In this document: one piece after another, positions 33,668-44,980 of the stretch
Layout: each line of letters begins with the position of its first letter
Numbering within the stretch: the stretch's first letter is position 1
Assembly (NCBI GenBank): GCA_019843655.1
Contig: JACDQD010000002.1
Coordinates: 3,792,585 to 3,856,584 of the forward strand
Length of the DNA: 64,000 nt
Reading direction: 5' to 3'
Source: Lethocerus indicus
Lineage: Eukaryota > Arthropoda > Insecta > Hemiptera > Belostomatidae
Program-made: the position numbers and the translations under genes
The notes under the pieces: model-generated
The model's database searches: none
What the model was told of the DNA's origin: nothing
What the model saw: only the letters and a program-made list of their open reading frames with translations

Positions 33668-36057
33668 ATGTATTTTATTGGTACCGGTTGTGCGGGGACC
33701 GGCCGCCGCTCGCGTGTAACTCATCCGCTAACAATGCCAACTGAGAGAGGGGCCCCTTGCCCACCGAGCAACCGCCCATTCACCCCGGCCACATATCGCC
33801 CCTCACCTCACTCAAACACCCCCCCGACATTGAGTGAGAAAATCATCGCCGAGAATACAATTTCAATACTTTATATCTTTCGTTGGCCTTTCATATGGCT
33901 CCTCCGTCGCGATTTGGAGACACGACCCCAATAGTCCTTCGTTTTTCCGATTCGTTTACAACATTTTTGATGCCTACTATTCATATCTATTAAATATTTG
34001 GCACTAAACACTCCTAAGTGGCACTAATTACCATTAATATCGACTTTCTCGTGCCTGACATTAGAAGACGATTGTGGTTCCTCGCAGGAGCTCCAAATAA
34101 GATATCGAGAAATCAGGCTGCTTTTACACGGAACCCTCGGGGCTCGTTGTATGAGACCCTAAAAGTATAATACTAATACCGAAAAGACCGTTGGAAGCAG
34201 AAAAAAATATTCTGTAGCAAGGATTATATCAATAAGATCGTTAAGGGAGGTGGGAGAGTTGTAAAGGAATATTGAATGTTGTCTAAAGATTATTTTTTAC
34301 GATATTATATGTAAGAGAGTAATAATAATGAGGAGAAATATTACTAGGTGCGTATTTTCGCCCAAACATTAATAGCTTATGATTTTATGAAAGCTCTGTT
34401 AATGCATTAGCCCGTCGTTGTTTGGCGATCAAAATTGTATACCGGCGTATGGTAAGTACCCTGTTTATAAAAGCGAATTTCCAACCTGATGAATTATGTA
34501 TGATAGGAGTACAAGTATTATTATGTTGACTAATTATAATGAAATTATCCTTTTGTGGTTCAGAGACGAAAACATGTCTTGTTAAGTGGAGGCACGTAAT
34601 TTTTAATCCGTTTATTCTCAGCGATAATAAAATATCATCACGAGGGGTAGAATCAATGCGTGTACTCAAGCGTTCCTAATACATTATGTACATCTAATTA
34701 TGAAAAAATGTTTACCGAAGTAATTGTTATGTCGATTTTGTTTTAGACTTCTATTATATTCAGAATCGCGATAGATGACGATAATGGTGCCGGCCATTAT
34801 CTCCCCACTATGTTTTACGGTATTTCTTAATATCCCTTTCTACCAATAAACATTTATCAGTGTTTAATAATCGTTATTTCGTGATTCAATTCACCAAACA
34901 ATTACTTTAATAATCGGAGAGACAGAAGAACATGTCGATATACCTAAGTATATACGCTTTTAGGTCTCGATTTTCAAAATTACTAATCTAATTAGTGTAA
35001 CGCGGCTTAGTACAGTTTTGAATTAAATACAATTATTTTATTCGTCAAAATTTTTAATACAAGTCAGTATAATGTATTTTCATTAGTATTTGTTGGCTTT
35101 GTAAATGACTTAGAATACCTGAATCTGACTAGATATTAAATACTGACATGGCGTGACGTGAATATTAGCCTGACCCCAGACCTAAGTAGCGTGTGCACAG
35201 AAGCCCCATGACCTCTCTGCGTATATTCAGTGCTATTATATTATATTTTTATTTTGAATTATTGTTCTTTGTTCGGGAAGGGTTAACTTGAAGGATGAAA
35301 GTCGGCTGTCAGTTTTATCGTTTCACCGTTATAGGTGAAGCCACCGTTAAGAATATCCATCATAAGCGTAATGAAAATTGTCGGAAATTCATTACAAGCT
35401 CTTTTTCTAATATCGCTGTAAATTGTGATAAAACGAAACCGTTTTAACAAGACTCTCATCAATATTCATCTCTAGTTGATCCCTTTTGATTCGTCCCCAT
35501 TATTTTACCCACGTCCACCTCGCGTAAAATTTAATTTTCCCCTTCGGAAGCCCGCTCAATAATTAACCCTATTAAAAATTAGTCGATCATAATTAAAACT
35601 GACGATTTTCTACAAACGCTGTCGCCGTAAATTAAACTCCAGGTGTCATAATAAGTCGTAAACAATATCCCTAATGGGAATTACTCAAATTTTCATTTAT
35701 GTTTTAACACCGATAAGCATGCCGGCGCGGTTTTGGTGGCTCGTAAATTTTTTCCAATTTGGGGAAATTTTTTGTCAAAAGAACCGCCAAAGCCGCCTTC
35801 TAATTAGCTTAGGCCCCTTCAATGAGCGGCACTAATATCGAGCCTTATCTAATTACGATCGTATTTCAACGATATTAATGTCATACATGTATTAACAATA
35901 AATTCTACCTACTTTTTTCTGTCAACGTACGCCGCAGGATAACCAGCTTTCCACCGTTCTTGGGAACGTGTAACATGTATCTGAAAATATAATTCTGGTC
36001 TGGAATACACGCGTCAAAAATATTGTGATCACATTATTTCAATGAATTATATTACAT

Positions 36058-36078
36058 AATTATATATGATATATAATT
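36058..36078. repeat. 21-bp AT palindrome
   Basis: AATTATATAT and ATATATAATT flank a single G. A second palindrome, TGTGATCACA, lies 24 bp upstream at 36024-36033. Palindromes are common by chance in AT-rich DNA. Confidence 0.85.
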
Positions 36079-36275
36079 GTTAGCATATTCTTTGTTTTCT
36101 GAATCTTACGTTGATGATATACAATGGCAATCTGCAACAGAACATGTATAGTAGTATGGAAATACTCAGGGCTATCCTAGCTTATATTCAACGTCAAATG
36201 TGTTATATTCGTGCTATATCAGAATAATATTAAATAATCAAACTGCAGCAGTCCGTGTTTCCTTTACCTGAAAAC

Positions 36276-36452
36276 ATGGCACATGGGTGTTGTACACACT
36301 TCATGTTACACATGTCACACATGCCGGATATTATCGCCCGGATGTGTAATCCAAATGCGTGTTGTCGAACATGCAATTCGAAATTGTTGAGACGCTCTGC
36401 TCGACTACCGTTTCAGTTTCGTCGTCCCTCAAAATGCAAATGTGCCCGTTGA
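36276..36452 (+). other. Small Cys-rich open frame (58 codons), doubtful
   Basis: An ATG at 36276 opens 58 codons with eight cysteines, including two CC pairs and an Arg/Lys-rich end finishing KCKCAR. There is no hydrophobic signal peptide and no family match that I recognise. The DNA is rich in ACATG/CATGT words (CACATG, ACACATGT), and these produce some of the His, Met and Cys codons, so a by-product of a repeated motif is more likely than a gene. Confidence 0.12.
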
Positions 36453-37363
36453 ACACCTTCCCTTTTTCTTCCATTTATCGATAAACACATCTTTCTAGTT
36501 CAAAACTATTGTCGCAGCAATTAGCCGAGCACCTGTCAGTTTTGTTGAAACTACGGGGACAGAAGAACATTTGGCTAATTTCTGGAATTTATATTGTCGG
36601 CATTTTTCTAGTAAAAATGGGCTAGCAGCTGACACGAGATTTCGGAAAGATAACAACCCAATTTTTATTTTCGTTAAGCCCAGTCGTTTAATCCTTTCCT
36701 TTTTTTTAATGCAATATCACTTACGTAGTTAATTTCCTCTCGAGCAATTTCACTTCGAAATCGATCAGAACAACTCGAAAATTATAGTCGGTAGTCCCAT
36801 TACTTATCGAACTCGTTCTCTCTCGTTTCTACTTCAGTTGGAAGGGGCTAAATGTCTGGAATCAATATAATAACAGGGACAATAAAGTCATATTTTTCTA
36901 TTACAAATCTGTTGCGTTAGTTCTTTTGTAATGTAGTTACAACTCATTACATTTATCCATTCCAATATAAGATACCATATATCTAATTTCACACTGGATT
37001 TATTTATATATTTGTTCGCCAAATATTATTTTTCAAAGATCTCTCTACATATCCTGATTCGTTTCTACTCATAGCAATTTCGTTCGTATTAGTCATATTT
37101 GAAGGGTACTAAGTGCCCTACTGAAGGTACCTATGTAAACGTGCTGATCAATAACAAGATAGGATAAAGTCGTAGTGACGGCAAAAATGTTGATATATTT
37201 CTACATTTGGAAACACTGTATCTAAGAACGAAAGTCTGTGTGCAAATTTCAGATGTTTGGAATTGAAACCCGAAATATTTTTAAGACTTTTGCTTGGAAA
37301 ATATCTCTTTCATTCCCTATCGTGTACAGCTGAAATGGCACTCTCCATTCAATTAAACTATTT

Positions 37364-37399
37364 CATACTTTAGAGAAATACTTTCAGAAATAAAGTATG
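37364..37399. repeat. 9-bp perfect stem-loop, 18-base loop
   Basis: CATACTTTA (37364-37372) pairs with TAAAGTATG (37391-37399). TCTCCAT at 37342-37348 could pair with the bases just beyond the right arm, giving an alternative longer stem. Confidence 0.8.
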
Positions 37400-40073
37400 G
37401 AGATTGCTCGTTTCAACAAACGTCTGAAATGCCGTAGCGAGTGCTTACAATCTTGACCCGGTGAGGTGTTCCAGTAGCAATTTCAGGTTCCACTGGATAC
37501 AACATATCGGTGCCGGTCCCGTCAGATCTGAATTTTTGACAACCATCTATCAGTACTGTCGGTTAACTTTCCTACATGTTCTATCGGTCGTATTGCATAA
37601 TATGCCATTTCGACTTACGCAACTGCCAAGTAATCGGAGACTGGACTTCATATTTTGAAAATGGAACACTGAACTATTTGACAAAATTCTTGCATACGAT
37701 TGCGCAAGCAGGTCGAAAAAAATTATTTCCGGAATAAATCCAATGTTATAACTATATTTAAATAAATAATATATAACTTTTAAAAATGAATAGCGATGAA
37801 CACGCGACAAAATCATGTCTGAAAATATCCTATAAAAGAGAGATAAGTAAGACGATTACTTTTATTCTCATGAATTTATAAATAGTACACTGTATATAAA
37901 TGATAATATTATATATACAATTATAACTGTATTTTAATTGCACCACGGACTTTAATGCACAGGGTACTTTTTTAACATTGACAGTTTAAACTCGCGTGTT
38001 TTTTTTAAATAGTTAATATCTACTTACGTAGGGCGAAAATTGATTTTAAATGTTGAGTTAGTTCTTTCAAGATTACTCCAACTGTACATGAAACCGGTCA
38101 TTATATTTATGATTCGGTGGAGAGGTAGTTTCACATGCGGGTACGCTATGTATAATTATGGTGCATTCATTATCATCTTCATACATCAATTATCAAAGTT
38201 ATTATGATACCAGTATACGTAGGGAGTATTTAATCACACGGAATGGAATAATTTCCAGGGTAGGATTCTCAGGTTTTCCATTACACTTGTCCGCTTGTTT
38301 TCTCGAATCGTCTTCAAATCTCATTTGACCATCGTTTGAAGCGATTAGAATTTCACGGCCCATAAAGTATTTGGTACAAGTGTGTAAAGTCTGTTTCTCG
38401 GTACTCGAAATGAAAACAATTCTTGGAACAAGATTTAAACAAAGATTTACATTCAATGAGAACTGAATCCGAAACACTAAATTTCTAATTGAATTACAAC
38501 GCCACGAAAAGCTATGTTACTGTTCACTAATGTATTTTGATGGTTATGCTAATCCACTTTATCATTTTCTTGAGCGCGTTATCTCGTGTATTATTTCAGT
38601 TTCTTCCATCTAATCTTAATTTAATTTTCATGAGTACAATGATCGTCCCATCATTGTCCAAACTAGTAGAAAACAAGAGTCCCGTATATTTAAATTTAGA
38701 GTTTAAATTTCGTTTTCCCTAAAGTTCGTTCTAACTATCGATGATCTACGTGTTTTGTACTGCCAACGGATGTACTAATTATTATTTTTCCAGGACGACT
38801 AATAATTATCTATTCGCTAAACAGATCGAAAATAGAGATGTGACATTTTGATGGCCTATTCGGTGATATTTTCATTATTACATTCGGGGACGAAGTTAGT
38901 AAATTTGATTTTTGAAGTTAATGTAATGCACTGGTTTTTGATAAGAAATTCAATAACACAGTTTGAAGAATCTAGGGATATATAAATATCCAAACATATC
39001 AAAAACCCGATTTGAGTTATACTATATGGAAATTATCGTTCGTCTTGTATTTCATCTAGTGGCGTAAATGCTACTTACAAATTTTAAGAAATATTTATTC
39101 TAAATATTTACAAAACATTATTAGATATACATTGCGTGATATACCTTCAATGGAATTGCATTCTAGACCATTGAAATTTACTATTTCGAGAGTTTTTTTT
39201 TGTAATTTCAGTTTTTTCCCAAAATGCCCGTTCACCTGTTGAAAATAATTCAAATAAGATTATTTCTACAAGCTATATAAAAATTCACACCCGGTTAAGG
39301 AGGGTGTACACAAGCGGGTTCTAACATGTGTTTTAGCTGTTGAAACTTTCCCGCGGCTAATCGCACTGGCATTAACTACACCGGTTTGTATTTTTTCTTG
39401 TTTGTATCTTACGAATCCGAAGTGAAAAAAAGAAAAACGTTCTATAATCACATTTATGCTACCGCTAATTAATAGCCATCACTTGAAGTAATAAGTATTC
39501 AACGTGCAAACTCTGACATAAAATAAAGAATGAAAAGAGGGACAAAAAATTGTGGCGGCATCCAATTAAAGGGAGAATTCTAATAATTATAAGCCAATTT
39601 TAACTGTTTCACACCTGTCGTACGTGTTCTCAATACCGACAGCCCCCACGTGGTCCTCCGACATATTTCATGTTTAGATTAATGTTTTTTTCCTAAAAAA
39701 CGTGAATATTTTTTCCCCGTACACTATTCACCTGGTGTTATAACTGTCAATCCAGACCCACAAGCTAGACATCCTTGAGGAAAACGAGCCTGTCAAATGC
39801 TTTCAATTTAATGCATTAACTCTTGTGATTAGTATTCGTCGAGTTCTTTTTTATTCTTTTAAAGTTTTCATCGATTGTGAAGTGATCCGATCGTTTTTCC
39901 GTTATTCCGCTTCGACTTCATAAGATCGAAATATCACCAAATCTTTTTGCTCCGTTCAAATCCTATGTCAGAATTCAGAGGATATATACTTAGAGTTTAC
40001 TTAGAAAACCTGAATGTGAACGGCGTGGAATTTAAATTGTTACGGTTAACCGCGACAAGTAATGTATAATAAA

Positions 40074-40114
40074 TGTGTGTGTGTGACGTCATTACATTGA
40101 CTTGTCGACTTGTC
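40074..40114 (+). promoter_or_regulatory. CRE-like palindrome next to an 8-bp tandem
   Basis: A short GT run is followed by TGACGTCA (40084-40091), the full CRE/ATF consensus, and by GACTTGTC repeated twice in tandem (40099-40114), which sits inside TTGAC/GTCAA arms. The CRE match is exact; activity is not shown. Confidence 0.5.
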
Positions 40115-40325
40115 AAGAAAGTCAATCAGTCCACTAGTAATAAAACGCACTGCTTACGCATGTTGGTGCATATCCTGTCGATATTATCACGAGGCAGTAT
40201 CAGTAACTCACGAGCGAAAGGGTCCACCGTTGTTGTGTGAACGAAATTAGGACCTAATACACCTAATGTATTGGTTTTATTGGTAGTTTGTCCTCGTTAC
40301 TGTTTCACGTTACTCCAATAACGAG

Positions 40326-40359
40326 TCGAAATTTTCGATTCCTGCCAGTTCGGTGGCAG
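40326..40359. repeat. Two adjacent perfect hairpins
   Basis: TCGAAA-T-TTTCGA (40326-40338) is followed after three bases by CTGCCA-GTTCGG-TGGCAG (40342-40359). Confidence 0.85.
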
Positions 40360-40543
40360 AAATATTTAAATATTATGCGGTCTGGTGGGGGTGGGGTTCG
40401 AGGAACACGGAGGAGACACTAATGCCGCCCGTTTTATTCAATAGGCGAAGTCCAGGGTCGGTGCCAAGATAGAAAGAGTTTGTTCAGTCGGACAACACTT
40501 GTGACGACGTCTAACGACTTCCTGCCCGTAAAGGACTTTCGAT

Positions 40544-40568
40544 CTTGTTAACCGGCTCCTTGTTAACC
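40544..40568 (+). repeat. 10-bp direct repeat CTTGTTAACC
   Basis: Two exact copies with 15-bp period, separated by GGCTC. Confidence 0.9.
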
Positions 40569-41107
40569 AGATCTTAAGCTCGGACGGGAGCCCTAAAGCC
40601 TGTGTTTTAGATTCTTGTCTTAATCACCTTTATATCCAGTGGTGCCCCGACTCGCTAATTACCGTCCCGTTTCAGGTAAAGCCGGCCGCCGAAAAACGTC
40701 CTCCTTAAATGTATGTAAATACATTTTTTTTACAGGAATTTGCATTTAACAACCGAAATAACGCCTCGTACATCGAGTCCGGTTCATTACCATACATATG
40801 AGGGTGGAGTGTACGGTGTGCTGGGGCCCGAATCTAGCTCACACGAGCCTCCCTCGCGCCGCCACCACCCCTCATTACCCCCCTACACTGAAATGTATCA
40901 TTAGATACATATATATACCGGCCGGGGCTTTCTCGCTTGTTTTACCTCCCCAAAAATCCGGAGCATTGTAATTCAGGAATGAATTATTCAGCCCGTACGA
41001 AAACATTTTTGAAGATAGCTTATCGGAAGTAATTTCGATGCGTGGGATACAAAATATCCGACTATTGAGACCGTTTAGTGTTTATCTTAAGGGACCTATC
41101 TTTATTG

Positions 41108-41133
41108 CGCGAGTATGAAAATATATGCTCGCG
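41108..41133. repeat. CGCGAG/CTCGCG stem-loop
   Basis: CGCGAGTAT pairs with ATA plus CTCGCG around GAAAAT, with a 2-base bulge. Confidence 0.7.
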
Positions 41134-42089
41134 AGTCCGGTCACAAAATATACGAGGCCGTGTGGAAAGAAAAGCGGCTTTAAAATTCTGATTTTTGGTT
41201 GAATGAAAATTTGCATTATTTTACTCTAGACTAGATTCAATTGGCGCTTGGATTTTACATTATATTTAGCATCATCCCAGATAGATATTCTACAAATAAG
41301 TTATATTATTAGAATCTTCCTGTTTTGAATCACAACTTTTTAATATATAGATTAAATAACAGAACTTGTTTTATCATAATATCATATAAAATACCCAATC
41401 CTGATAATCTTCCACGAGTTTTCGACGGACCTATGTACAGTTTTGTGATATTAGGGGAATCGTATTCTTTTAGATAGAAATATTTAGATTAATTGCAGAG
41501 ATTTAGCTCAGATTGCACCTGTAGATGTTTTCTACATGCTCTATTGTTTGTAGCTAGATATATATAGAAAGAAATGTCTTAAATTAATTCCTTAGGAAAA
41601 TGGTTTCATGACAGACTGTCCGATTTGACTTCGGTATATACACAAGGCAGATAATCGAAAAAATTAAACTTAAAACTTAAAGTCCATTTTTGGTACTTCT
41701 TAAAGCCACAATACTTTTTCACTAACCCTACTTTTAGCAAACTGACATTTTTCCTCGTCTAATTAAAATATTTAAAGTCTATTTAAAGTTCCAACTTAAA
41801 TCATTCCGTCTACCTAAAGAAAGAACCAGTCGTTAAAATATAGTCGTATAAATCTATACGCAAACACGAAAAGTAGGAATTGTTCTGTATATTTGGCGTT
41901 GTTTTTTATGCAGGGTCGGTGCTATATTTATTTTTAAGGACATTAAAAATTTATTTTCGTGTCATGAAAGACCGATGAACGCTGAAAGATCCCCCTTCGG
42001 TTTCCTTTGTTTAGTTCCCCTTGTTATTATAAAGGAATGTTTACAGTATTTTTTCAATCGCTATTTTTATTACTGCTTGAATTATTCCT

Positions 42090-42112
42090 GGAACTAAGAA
42101 TTCCTTAGTTCC
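42090..42112. repeat. Perfect 9-bp hairpin, 5-base loop
   Basis: GGAACTAAG (42090-42098) and CTTAGTTCC (42104-42112) flank AATTC. TTCC/GGAA words continue around it, and GGAATATTCC at 42133-42142 fits two head-to-head heat-shock-element units (nGAAn-nTTCn). Confidence 0.9.
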
Positions 42113-42286
42113 TTTTACTAGAGAATTAAAAAGGAATATTCCGCAAATTTGTATATAGAAACGTCGTGCAGTAGTTAATGTTATTTGTGCTTCCCGTTTA
42201 AATTTACACTAAGTCTTGATATCAGTCTATCAGAGGATCAACTTCCACTTCTACTTAATTGAATGTTGTTTATTTTAATTCTATAG

Positions 42287-42409
42287 AGAGTACTGAATTT
42301 ATTACACCCATAGTCAATTCAAATTTGCAATTGAAGTTGGTTCTCTGCGGAAGTTATTTGCGTTTTAAATGTATGCAATCTCAGTTTACGATTCAATATT
42401 ATATGTACG
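42287..42409 (+). other. Exon candidate, 123 nt, open, both splice signals
   Basis: A pyrimidine-rich acceptor (TGTTGTTTATTTTAATTCTATAG, described by its parts: T-rich run then TATAG ending at 42286) precedes a 123-nt interval that ends at ACG-GTGAGT (GT at 42410-42411), a strong donor. The interval is open in one frame for its whole length and enters and leaves in phase 1, so an exon of 41 codons could be skipped without a frameshift. The product includes STEFITPIVNSNLQLKLVL, then CGSYLRFKC and IQYYMY. No family is recognised. GC content is about 33 percent, little different from the flanks, which lowers confidence. Confidence 0.28.
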
Positions 42410-42694
42410 GTGAGTCAATCAATTATTATATTATATATACGTATAATGCCGTTGAATTATTAACTCTATTAGTATTTTTATATCAACACATCAGTTATTG
42501 CACCGCAGGGCTGACTAAATAATAAAACTTCTTCTGGAAATAACTACGGCTTCGCATTATAACGACTTATAATTATCAGTAATCATCGCGATGCCTATTT
42601 CTAAAGGGAGGGGAGCATAAAAAATCACACTGAGCAAGCATAATGTCCATGAAAGTTATTATACGATGCAAATGAAAGGAGGAAACGCTTTGGG

Positions 42695-42708
42695 CCCTTT
42701 ACAAAGGG
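42695..42708. repeat. CCCTTT-AC-AAAGGG hairpin
   Basis: A perfect 6-bp inverted repeat with a 2-base centre; its surroundings resemble 19725-19750 (shared CGCTTT and AGCCT flanks). Confidence 0.75.
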
Positions 42709-44919
42709 TAGCCTTATAATTGCTTGCCCTTAAATGACGATTAAAACAAATCTATAAGGCGGAACAGTGGCGTGATTGCCACAATAATAAGTGAAACTTC
42801 CCTTTATATTTAAACCTTAGGGGTGAGTTGGGGAGCGGCTTATCTAAACGGGCGGGTCTGCCCCCTAACCAAATTGAGTGGGTACATTTGCGCCGTTTCC
42901 ACTACTTTCGGCCAACACTATTATTTTTCACCTCTAGCCTATTCCCTAACTGTAAGATATGCAAATTTAATACTCGGGTATTGTTTCGGAAAATATGCAA
43001 GTCCGGTATTTAAAATTCTTGGCACTTTCCCAGCTTTAAAAGTAAGTCTGGAACGAGCAAATCATTTTCGTTCAACTATTTAGAAATACACGTTTTGAAG
43101 TATGCCCGCCTTCTAAAAATATAGTGCATTGTGTACAGAAAACATGTACAATATCTGCACAATAAGTGAACAATTATTATAAATTCCTGACCGTACTTAA
43201 TATTAGTTTTAATAACACCGCAAAGAAATTCTGATATCAAGGAAAATTGAAAAATGTATTTGTACTTTATTCAAATATTTACCAATTATTTAATACCAGT
43301 CAGTCGTTACTGAGATACTGCGATTTTCTCAAAATTCACAATATTCAACAAACAGCGGGAAATGAGTAGTACAAAACATTAGGCCTAAGTCCTCTGAATC
43401 GAGAATTTTGTATCGTAATTGTAATGACTTAAACCAACTGAACGGATATGTTGGTGAGTAGTAAACTGGATGAGTTGATTCCTGGACATTCAATAGTTAG
43501 TTGGGACTATATGTCAGATATTATAGACTTGTCCATTGTCGAGAATACTGTTCAAATAATGACGCAGTTTATTGCCACTAATAAACTATCTATGGTCTCG
43601 TGTATGCTATTGGGCAACTAGACAGCGGTGGTAGTTTATGTAACAGTAGGTGGGGTATTCATAATAATGTAAATTTGAAGGCCTTACCGATTATTACCGG
43701 TCATTTCATTTGAAAAGAACTATTATTACACTTCGAGGATAAAAAGAGGTTGTTATTTAGTATGAAACGAAGAAAAATTGGAGGAACAGTCCAATTTGGT
43801 CGAGACTCTTGATTAATAATAATGTTTTATCCGCAGATCCTTGAAATTTAAATAATGTATTTCCACCTTTTACAAGAAACCGGCAAAGGAAATATAAATG
43901 TTAATCCGGTCTTAATAAGTGGTAATAGTTCAGTTTCCCCTCTCAGTCCCACCAAGAACAATTTCTGAAGGTTTTTTATTATTCCACTAATTATTCAGCT
44001 TAAGTCTTCTATAATCCGCACCTTTGCATTATTCAACAGGTTTTGAAAACAGAGAGGCTCATCATACGGAATTCGTTGTTCTCATGCGAATTAATATACG
44101 CTCGATGCACAGAAATGGTTGAAATCTCGTTTTTAATTTCTCATCTATCTTGCAGAAATGCTAACCTGATTAATGCTATAGTCGATCGCGAAACATCCTA
44201 CAAAAATATTTTCAGTCAGTAATAATAATGTTAACCGTTATCAAATATATTTGAGTGAAAAATACCCAAATTTAAGATGCTCCGAATATTTGTATTCTTT
44301 TTCATGGGTCAACATGCTTATATGAATCAGCATTTTTCTATCTTATGATGATAAGAAATGAGTGTCAATGACAAATGAGTGAATCAAAACTCCCATGAAA
44401 TGAATATTGATGCAAATATTTCAAGTTCAGTAATCATAGGGTAAATTTCTAGTTTCTCTACATTCCTAGACAGTGCGAATTCCCACCGGGGAAATCGACG
44501 CATTAATACAACTGAGAGGACCACTTTTACGAAGGAAATCATACGCTAAAACACTATAATTCATTAAGTTATTACCTTCAGTTATTTTCACCCTGAAATT
44601 CAATTCAGAGTTACGATTCATTATTCCCCTCATGTCTCCTTATTTTCGAATAAATGAAAGGATCAGGCCAAAAATGGAGTAATTTGAAATTTTTTTCCTC
44701 CATTGCGCTACAGAGTTAATTTAAAACGATAAAATTTTATCCCCCGATATCGACACAGGTCGTAAATTGTCCAGAGTTTCACCCTCTCCCCCAACCCCAC
44801 CAAGGGGGGGGGGTCGAGACTTATTTTCCTCTTTGACCGGAATTTGTATATTTTAAAGTGGTCGCGTGCCCGGGCACAATATGCATTACGATGTTATTTT
44901 GTGAAACGAGGTTCAGGTT

Positions 44920-44980
44920 CGGTGGGGGAGGGAAAGTTTTCGGAATTTTTGGCCGGGATAAAAATCCCTCCCCCCCACCG
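44920..44980. repeat. Long purine/pyrimidine inverted repeat
   Basis: CGGTGGGGGAGGGA (44920-44933) pairs with TCCCTCCCCCCCACCG (44965-44980), the latter longer by two C, across a 31-base loop. Homopurine and homopyrimidine arms allow cruciform, triplex or G-quadruplex forms. Confidence 0.85.

Larger units (their letters stand above)
31501..33960. other. GC-rich patches and AT spacer
   Basis: GC-rich, CpG-bearing at about 31590-31880, 32290-32560, 32900-33000 and 33650-33910. Overlapping minus-strand frames at 31521-31733 and 31625-31912 use the same DNA in two frames, so at most one could be real. A donor-like GAG-GTAAGC lies at 31614-31622 on the plus strand. Hairpins lie at 32723-32757 and 33653-33667. 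Confidence 0.5.
33961..40360. other. 6.4 kb AT-rich desert without CpG islands
   Basis: The longest stretch without a GC-rich island. No gene is supported; frames of 61-94 codons are scattered on both strands. A strong plus-strand donor, ATG-GTAAGTACC, lies at 34449-34458 with a weak acceptor 41 nt upstream. Structures include an AT palindrome (36058-36078), a 9-bp stem-loop (37364-37399) and a CRE-like word with an 8-bp tandem (40074-40114). A small Cys-rich frame at 36276-36452 is listed separately. Confidence 0.6.
40361..41160. other. GC-rich patch with an open, non-ATG frame
   Basis: CpG-bearing and GC-rich from about 40370 to 40930. One plus-strand frame is open from 40532 through a CAG-GTAAAG donor (GT at 40676) without an ATG; the last 36 nt before the donor follow a TATATCCAG acceptor-like word. 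CTTGTTAACC is repeated at 40544-40553 and 40559-40568. A hairpin with CGCGAG/CTCGCG arms lies at 41108-41133. No protein family is recognised. Confidence 0.45.
41161..44700. other. AT-rich stretch with one exon candidate
   Basis: AT-rich throughout. It holds the best open exon candidate (42287-42409), a perfect 9-bp hairpin (42090-42112) and a CCCTTT/AAAGGG hairpin (42695-42708). The 86-codon frame at 42823-43083 follows a GTGAGT word and is not recognised. Nothing else is seen. Confidence 0.55.

Noticed and set aside
36276..36452. Cys-rich 58-codon frame as a secreted cystine-rich peptide
   Set aside because: There is no signal peptide, and the DNA is a cluster of ACATG/CATGT words that produce some of the residues; kept only as a doubtful feature.
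38205..38225. CAGTATACGT resembling the miR-iab-4/iab-8 arm
   Set aside because: Only about ten bases match, the flanks diverge, and no precursor hairpin forms.
41501..41570. TTAGCTCAGATTG resembling a tRNA A box
   Set aside because: There is no GGTTCGAATCC-type B box at the right distance and no cloverleaf pairing.
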